From NCBI RefSeq assembly GCF_048564905.1, contig NC_132998.1, forward strand, positions 64,614,484-64,678,483: a stretch of 64,000 bases of DNA, read 5' to 3'. The translations under genes were made by a program, and so were the position numbers. Positions 57,290 through 64,000 of the stretch are shown here, piece after piece. Each line of letters begins with the position of its first letter. The stretch's first letter is position 1. The notes beneath the pieces are model-generated. The model had not been told where the DNA came from. It saw only the letters and a program-made list of their open reading frames with translations, and ran no database searches. The stretch comes from Vicugna pacos (lineage: Eukaryota; Chordata; Mammalia; Artiodactyla; Camelidae).

Positions 57290-57480
57290 ACCCACGGGAC
57301 GTTTCTTTGCCTCGCTGAGCCTCACTTTCTGTGTGAATTGAGGGTAATGGTGGCACCTGCCCCGGAGCTTTGCTGTGAGGAGGAGATGCTAGGACGTGTT
57401 AAGGACCAACTCGACCTGTGCTAACCGGTTAATCCACGTCACTCGCTACTGTGTTATAATCATCGTCAGTCACGTTACTA
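57290..57480 (+). repeat. SINE MIR, sense
   Basis: 'cgctgagcctcactttctgt', 'gaattgagggtaatggtggc', 'acctgccccggagctttgct' and 'gtgaggaggagatgc' follow the 3' half of MIR ('tgtgcctcagtttcctcatc', 'aaatggggataatag', 'tacctcatagggttgt', 'gtgaggattaaatg'). Confidence 0.8.
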
Positions 57481-57489
57481 TTATACATA

Positions 57490-60355
57490 CCAGATTCACA
57501 GGTAACTGTGCATGGATCAAAGTGTCAGTGAATTAAATCACAATGAGAAATGCAATCACCCAGCAAGCTGGGAAATCCGGTACCTGCCGTCTACGTGCAG
57601 CTGTTACAACTGTGACGTGCGATTTGAAGTTTTGATTTTGAAGCACCATCGTTAAAAATGAACAGAAGTGATCATCACGGTAATCACTTTTATTGTTTTA
57701 ATCTGAGTTTAGTTATGGTATTGAACACCTTCTCTACAATGTTCTCTGAATCAAGTCATCTTCACATTTCTCATTTTAGTATCGCAGGAACCCTGGGAAG
57801 GGCAAGTCCCCTCCAGCTAGGACAGTAGCAGTAACAGATCATTCTTCCACTTAAAAACTTGAAGAGAAGGATACAAAGAAAGTTTGGGGGCATTAGAGAG
57901 ACACAAAGATTTGAGGGCTAAGTTCCCAGAGGGAAGGAATGTGCAGAGAAGTGAAGCTAACAGGCTCCCCCATCCTCCCGAGGCACCGGCCAAATGTTAA
58001 GGAGCTGAGACTGAAAGCCGCGGAAGGACTGAGGCTCCGGGCGGAGGTCTCGGTGACCGCACAGTGCTGGCCACGGAAGGTGGGTGCAGAACGTGCCCAG
58101 AAGGACAGACCTGGCAGGACCCCCAGCATCAGCTGCAACTTGATGTTGCAACTAAGTCAGAGACACACCAGGGGCCATCTGGGCCAGAAAACATTTGAAC
58201 CCCAGCCTTGAAGCCGCTCATAGCCTGACTGAATTGAAGCCTTCTCCTCTTCCTAAATCGCTTGTGAGGGAACCAAGTGGAAATTTTCTGGGGGAAGATC
58301 ACATTATAAAGAGATGCCAAAATTTCCACACAGGCGGCTGGGGCCAGTTTACAAACTAGCAGGTGTGTCAGCAAACAGGGACAAGGGAAAAATAGGAACA
58401 GACCCCTAGATGACCCGTATGGAGGAGGTACCCGACATAGAATTAAGACAACAAAGAACAGAAGGAAATAGCAAAGAAAGCAGGTGACAGGGTGTCCTCG
58501 GAGCAGCCGGAACACCCAGGTTCTTGTGTTAACTTTGCTTTTCATTGGTCTCATGTATGTGAGCAAGCGAGTTGCACTCTAGAGCTCCAGTCACTTGGCA
58601 GTTAGCTTGGATAATCACAGTGCACCTCGCAAAGGGTGTGGGCATGAAATGAGACCTTGGGACGTGCGCTCTGCAAACACAAGACGATCCTTCCAGTGGT
58701 CCCTGGGGGTCTTTGGGCTTCTGGGGCTTTCGTGTGACTCGCTAGTGCCTGTTGGGGAGTATGAGCAGGTGTCCCCTTCGGGCCTCCGTGTCCTGACGGA
58801 GCAGCTAAGACGTTCTTGTCTAGTCCACACCGTGAGCACTTAATAAAGGCTTACACATGAACTGATTCTGACATGAGCACTTCTATTTTCTCACCACCAA
58901 TGCAAGCTCTCCTTTTGGTCCTAGTATTTTATTTACCCACCTGTTTACACACTTACTTATTTACTTTGGTTGGACATCTTGATCCAAAAGTACTTCGGTA
59001 ATATATCAGAACCCTTTAAAGAGTCTAAAACCTTTTCTAAAAACTCCCTTTTTTGATAGATATTGCTTGTTCCGAAAAGGGTTATGAAATGAATGGATTT
59101 GGATCTCAGCATGTGTTAAAGGAAACACTTGAAAGCCTCAGGTATTGTCCCAGGTGGGCTGGACGTTCAGAATCTGATTCTTGTCTCCGGTTGTTTTATA
59201 TTCAACATAGATTCCCTTTTGAAATGTATTTTCCAAAGCTTCTGGAGTCATTCTTTCGATTCTGAAGAGTTGAGCAAAGACACGTACATTGATACAAGTT
59301 ACGCCGACTCATTGGGGTCGAAAAGAGAGCAAAAGGGAGAGGCAAATTTTAGGGAATTCAGAGAAGCAGTTAAGCCCCAAAGCTCCTAATAATGTGTTCT
59401 CCTGTGGAACACCCACTAATTCTTTTCGTCACAGGAAGCCTGCCTGTTTCTGTTCTGTTCTGTGGAGCTTTTCTGCATGTCACCACTGCTACTATTTTCC
59501 TTGTAGAAAGTTCTTGTTTTCTTTGTCTCACCCTCGTAGGATGCTCGAGTACGGTGAGTACAGAGGCCATCCTGTCCTTGGGCCACCATTATTTTGGGGG
59601 AGGCAGATAATTAAAGAACAATCCCCAGGTCTCTAAGTTAAGAAGAGTTACCTCCAAATCCGATGAAAAGGCAATGATGATATCTCGGCTTCAAGCCCTG
59701 AGCTGTGATGGGACGAGCTTCTGGGGGCATCTCACTCGGGAGGAAGGAGATGCATGTGCAGGACTTAGAGGATGACTTTGGAGGTTGTAGTATTGCTCAG
59801 AAAATATGCTCTCCTCTGAAATTCTGCCCCTCCTCCTGCCCAAGATGAGAACCCTTTCCTGCATCATTGGTCCTGGACTTGGCCATCTGTCCCCCTTTGG
59901 CCACTGGAATATGGGTGGAGGTAACAGCATGCTAGTTCCAAACAAAGTATTACAAGATGAGTTTCTACTGTGGCTTTTATGCTCTGCCCTCCACCAGGAG
60001 AAACTGTAGCTCAGAGAGGACCTGATCCTTTGGTCCAGACCCTGGAAGTGGATAAATACGGAGAGTACCTGAACCTCACCCCTGCTGGAGCGGAGGTGTC
60101 AGTATCTGAGCTGCTAGTGTGAAATCGGTATGTGTGTTTCAAGCTGCTGAGATACCGAGGGGCTGTTTGTTAAGCAAAATCATTAGAACAAAAACTGGCT
60201 AATGCAGACAGATTAAGCAGTAAATGACAATGAGGAGTTTGGGTGACTGGGAGAGAGAATCCTCATTTAACACCTCGCATCAAAATGCACACGTGCACTA
60301 AAATGCAATATGCTTAAAGTAAACAAATCTATGAATACAATATGGGTGCAAATAA
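57490..60355. other. Unassigned DNA
   Basis: 57,500-57,780 is AT-richer with 'gaattaaatcacaatgagaa' and 'gtaatcacttttattgtttt', a weak conserved-element candidate. 58,130-58,570 and 58,860-59,400 are non-repetitive to my eye and carry no supported exon. Chance frames of up to 145 codons occur. Confidence 0.35.
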
Positions 60356-60359
60356 ACGA

Positions 60360-60625
60360 TATCAGAGCAGGTAAGGGCCTTGAATGGCAAGAAAGCAGAG
60401 AATGAACCCCTCCAATGACCCCGAGGGGGCTTGGAAGGAGATCTTTCACTGTTTGATTCTCCAGGGAAGACCCCAGGGCTGGCCAATGCTTCAGAAGCAT
60501 CTGGAGACCCCAAGCAGGGCACCCAGTTTAGTCATGCTGGACTCCCGACCCTTGGAAATGGCGAGATACCAAATGTCTGCTGTGTTAAGCCATTAAGCTC
60601 ACGGTAGTTGATTACACAACAATGG
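60360..60625 (+). mobile_element. MaLR-like LTR 3' part, fossil
   Basis: 'actcccgacccttggaaatg', 'gcgagataccaaatgtctgc' and 'gtgttaagccattaagctca' resemble the end of MLT1/MST-type LTRs ('ggcctccagaactgtgagag', 'aataaatttctgttg', 'ttttaagccacccagt'), closing near 'gttgattacacaacaatgg'. It is an ancient, degraded fragment, 120 bases upstream of the next LTR. Confidence 0.5.
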
Positions 60626-60743
60626 ATGACTCAACAGAGGGTAACTGAAAGACGGACACAGGACACGCGGTGGGCGAGGCGGGGGTGGCAGGCAGAGCTG
60701 GGGGCTCCCTGGCTGTGCTCACCACTGCGGGTTCTGTTTTGGG

Positions 60744-61256
60744 TGCGATGGCGCAATGGTTAATTTTACGTGTCGGCTTGGCTGGACCTGGCATGCCCAG
60801 GTGTCTGGTCAGATGTTTGTTTTGAATGTATCTGGGAGGGAGCTTCTGGAAGAGATTGGCGTTTGAATCAGCGGACTGAGTAAATGGGATTCAGAATGTC
60901 CTCCCAGTTTTGGGTGGGGGGGGTCTTATCCAACCCACCAAGGGCCCGAACAGAACAGAAACAGTGAAAGAAGGGGGATTTGCTCCTTTGCCTGACAGCT
61001 TGAGCTGAGCCCACGTCCTGGCCGTCAGACCCGGACTGGGATCCAGGCTTCAGCTCTCTGCTCTCGGGCCTCCCAGCCACACCGCCGGCCTCCCTGGGCC
61101 CCCCTACCCCCGCCTTGCCGACGGCAGACTGTGGGACTTCTCAGTCATAGTCTGTGTGAGCTGGTTTCTCATAACAAATCTCCTTCTAGATTATCTGTCT
61201 ATCTATCTGCCTATCTATCACTGGTTCTGCTCCCCTGGGGAACCCTGAGTAATGCA
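60744..61256 (+). mobile_element. MLT2-type solo LTR (ERVL), fossil
   Basis: The LTR runs in consensus order from 'caatggttaattttacgtgt' and 'cggcttggctggacctgg' through 'ggcgtttgaatcagcggact', 'gagtaaatgggattcag', 'gggtcttatccaacccacca' and 'agggcccgaacagaacagaa'. It continues to a (TATC)n stretch at 61,192-61,222 and ends 'ctggggaaccctgagtaatg' plus CA. At about 513 bases it is near full length. No internal ERVL region is present. Age: placental-mammal radiation or older. Confidence 0.85.
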
Positions 61257-61259
61257 GGG

Positions 61260-63605
61260 ATTCTAGAGGAATTAAATTTTAAGAATGACTTTTTAAAATT
61301 CATTCTGGAGCTTCTGGAACTTGCTCTCTGGTCTGGTTAGATCTGAAGCTGTCCCTCCAGTGACTCTGCCTCCGGCGGTAAAGAGCACGGTGGCCCACGC
61401 GCTGCGCACTGGCGGCAGGTGCACAGGACACCTGCACGGGAGGCTCTTAATCAGCTTTTGTAATAAGCGAGGAGCTGGGCGGTTCTGTAGGTGATACTTC
61501 TGAATATTTTTGGAAAACTAATGAATCTGACGATGTTGTCCCTGGACAAAGTTGGGAAAGAAAAGGATGAGCTCAGGGATTGGATTTCCCAGCTCAAGCT
61601 CAGAATAAACCACCTGGAAGCTTCTGTGTGTGTCCCGGAGAAATCGCTTAGCTCCTGCAAGAGCCAGTGGAGGATTCTGTGCAGAGGAGTGGTTGGTTAC
61701 AAAACACCCTGCTGCTCTGTCCAGAAAAGACCATAGGGAGCAGGTCAGAGCATCCAGCACGGTGCAGGGGCCCGGGGGAGAGCCGTGACGGCCTGGCCGA
61801 GCGGCAGAGGCTGCGTTACTGGTGGAGGAAATGCTGGGATTCTGGGTGTGTCACAGAGGGAGCGCTGGCAGCGTCTGCCCGTGGGTGAAAGAAAGGAAAG
61901 TTACGGATGAATCCGGGCAGGCTTCCAGCCCCTGGACGGGTGGGGTGGGCTTGCCTTTGCTGCTGTGGTGTGGCAGTTTGGGAGGACAGGCATTGAGAGC
62001 CCTGCGCTGGTCGTAATGAGTCTGAGATGGTCACGGGTCATCCCAGTGGAGCTAACGGCCAGGCAGAGCCGCGGTCATCCACGTCTGGGCAGGAGACATG
62101 CTTGCCGGTCGCAGGGTGGAGGTGACATTTAAAGGCAGGGTGAGGCCGAGGGAAGAGTGAGTCAGGTGTGAGCATGAACGTCAGTTCCGCGCCACGTGGG
62201 GACCTGGGAGGAGGTGCAGTCGGCTTGACCTCCAGGCTGAGCTGGAGGATGAAAGTCTCACTGATTCCCGCCACCGGTCACACTCGACCTTCGTCTCGGG
62301 GGTGGGGTGGAAGTGAGGTTTTAAAACCCCTGGCCTCAGTTTTGCTCACCCGTTATCACCCCTCTCCCCCGTGACTTCCTTCCTGGGAGCAAGATTTCAG
62401 TGAGAAGCCAGGGGCTCACAGATGCTAATAAAGTGAGACAGACGAGGGGAGGAAACAGAAAAGGGCCTCTTCTCGCCAAGTGCTTTGCATACACTTAAAT
62501 CTGAGGAGACGTGTGTCTTTAAATCCAGATCTTCAAATCAATCACCTGCTGCCAACATGCTCCTGTATCCAAAGTCAGTTACCGTCAGACGCTTCCGGAA
62601 ATAGACCGCGCTGACCAGTCACGGCTCTTACATAAGACGCCGAGCCGTCCTCGGCCTGCGCCCGTGGGAATGTGATGTGACAGGCTGCGCGGGGGCGGCT
62701 CCCGGGGGATGGATTTCCAGCCAAATGAGGGCTGACTCTCTGGGGACATGGGGAGCCCACAGCGGGAGGGCAGGGCCCCCCTGCGGGGGCTTGGGGCGTG
62801 GATGTATGGCGCCTCGTGGGGCTCCCGCAGGCCCTCCTCGGCACTCACCATCAGTCTCTACGCTGCCTCTCAGCTTTCAGGTGGCTTTGGGACCAGCCGG
62901 CAGTGAGGACCACGTGGGGACAGCTCCCCAACCTGAGTCTAGCTCGAGAGACTGGTTGACCACGACACAAGGCTCTCCCCAGCCACCCCCCGTCCAGGGC
63001 AGTGCCGAGCTCGTGGGAAGACTCACTCCTTCCAGGCGGCTGGCAGGGCCAGGGTGGCAGTGCCGATCACGCCCCTGCTGACCAGGAGAAGAGACCTAGG
63101 CTGTCCTCCAACCCAGATGCAGCAGGAATCCCGAGCAGGGCCCCCACAAAGCCTCTGCAGGGAGCCAGGCCCCCTCCCCCAGTCACCTCCCCGGCCCCCC
63201 TCTCCTACTGGGGTCCTCCCTGTCCTCGAGCCAGGCTGGGTACTGATGAAGGAGGTGGGAGAGAACCGCCTCCAGCCCACACTGCAGGATTCAGCACCAA
63301 ATGACTCGGCCCCGCCCGCCCAGCGGCCCCCAGCCCTGGGCCCTGACTCCTGCGCGTCTACACCCGCACCTCTCCCAGTCTTCCTACAGCGGCCACCAGA
63401 CGGACCTGCCCAAGCGCAGTTCAGATCACATCTGTCCCCTGTTACTGGCCGCTCTTCCACGGTGCTGGGCTCCGAATTCCTTGCCTTCTGCATGGACCGC
63501 CGACCAGCCATTCCTGCTCGCCTCTGAGTCCTCGGTGAGCCCTCTTCATTTTCCCAGCCCACATCCCAGCTGTCTGGTCTACCTGAGTTCCCGCAGTGAA
63601 CCCGG
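61260..63605. other. GC-rich DNA without recognised gene
   Basis: No exon or repeat is supported. An 81-codon + frame at 61,491-61,736 has a short heptad-like stretch (about 25 residues) but no start context, splice pattern or family match known to me. CpG-rich text lies at about 62,600-62,720. Frames of up to 179 codons at 63.0-63.5 kb are judged compositional. Confidence 0.4.
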
Positions 63606-63609
63606 CTCT

Positions 63610-63800
63610 CTCGTGCCTTCCTTCCTTACTGAGTGGCCCTGAGTGAGTCGGTTGACGTCTCTGAGCCTTAGTGCCCTCTCTTTACCTCTGGGGATGATGG
63701 TGAGTGCCTCCCAGGGTGGCTGATCGGTACAGATTAGAAATGGTGGCTGTAAACGCTGTGTAGCCCAGTGCTTGTGTACACTCGGTGCTCAGCGAAAGAG
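63610..63800 (+). repeat. SINE MIR, sense
   Basis: 'actgagtggccctgagtgag', 'tcggttgacgtctctgagcc', 'ttagtgccctctctttacct' and 'ctggggatgatggtgag' match the MIR 3' two-thirds, and 'agcccagtgcttgtgtacac' with 'tcggtgctcagcgaaag' marks its end. Confidence 0.85.
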
Positions 63801-63819
63801 AGTCACTGTTTGGGCTGCC

Positions 63820-63925
63820 TAGCCCATCTCTCTGCTACATCTGCCTGCTGCGTCTCTCCTTTGGGACTCGGCTTAGAGAGCTCCTCCTGTAGGGAGTCTT
63901 CTTTGATTTAATGAGGCAGAAGTAA
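63820..63925 (+). repeat. Possible L2 fragment
   Basis: 'cggcttagagagctcctcct' and 'gtagggagtcttctttgatt' resemble sense L2 ('tcagctcaaatgtcacctcc', 'agggaggccttccctga'). The piece is short and uncertain. Confidence 0.4.
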
Positions 63926-63926
63926 G

Positions 63927-64000
63927 TCCCCCACAGCCCCCCCAGCCTCCCCCAGCCCCGCCAGTCCCCCCAGCCTCCCCCAGCCCCCCAGGCTCCCCCA
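63927..64000 (+). repeat. C-rich tandem tract, cut by window end
   Basis: Units of CCCCCCAGCCT / CCCCCAGCC repeat about 6-7 times up to the last base. The G-rich complement has many runs of four or more G and could form a quadruplex. The tract continues beyond the window. Confidence 0.9.

Noticed and set aside
61491-61736. A short coiled-coil-like frame on +
   Set aside because: Only about 25 residues have heptad-like spacing, there are no flanking splice signals I would trust, and no known protein matches from memory.
1-64000. CRISPR arrays, bacterial operons or phage systems
   Set aside because: No regularly spaced short repeats, no compact co-directional frames and no Shine-Dalgarno-led genes. 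The repeat content is mammalian throughout.

Overview
This window reads as non-coding mammalian DNA, most likely from a camelid (camel, llama or alpaca). The lineage evidence is one tRNA-derived SINE near 53.4 kb with the B-box and (TAAA)n/CTAATTACC tail typical of the camelid vic-1 family. L1 3' ends of the type common in even-toed ungulates near 10.3, 12.3, 31.4 and 50.0 kb agree with this. MIR, L2, old L1 and MaLR/ERVL LTR fossils are expected in any placental mammal. I found no protein-coding gene, exon, rRNA, functional tRNA or CRISPR array that I can support. The long open frames are either CpG-rich chance frames or LINE remnants.

Layout: 0-8 kb is GC-rich, with an L1 3'UTR scrap and several LTR-like fossils. 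8-16 kb holds a candidate conserved non-coding block, several CpG-dense patches, two ungulate-type L1 3' ends, a second candidate regulatory block at 13.9-14.1 kb, a MIR and a three-copy degenerate tandem repeat. 16-22 kb is mostly GC-rich unique sequence with one old L1 and a homeobox-site-rich block at 21.0-21.5 kb. 22-32 kb is repeat-dominated: a MaLR LTR, a GC-shifted L1 tail, a solo LTR with a duplicated U3 segment, a 3.4-kb antisense L1 and further L1 pieces. 33-35 kb has the strongest CpG island and two L2 pieces. 36-41.4 kb is AT-rich and consists of two L1 pieces meeting head to head. 41.4-50.7 kb mixes unique DNA, L1, L2 and MIR. 50.7-64 kb is again GC-rich, with unique DNA, L2/MIR, the camelid SINE, a MaLR-like fragment and an MLT2-type solo LTR, and ends in a C-rich tandem tract.

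The most distinctive observation is at 28,843-28,898, inside the antisense L1. A 30-bp segment there is the exact reverse complement of the sequence that would be formed by its own two flanks plus a 4-bp spacer. This is the signature expected of a replication template switch. Also worth attention are old L1 copies whose differences from the remembered family sequence look strongly A/T-to-G/C, several AT-rich blocks with homeodomain and octamer words that may be enhancers, three co-oriented CTCF-like sites, and a strong unassigned CpG island at 33 kb. No undescribed genetic system is evident. Repeat family names come from memory of the consensus sequences, and all boundaries are approximate.
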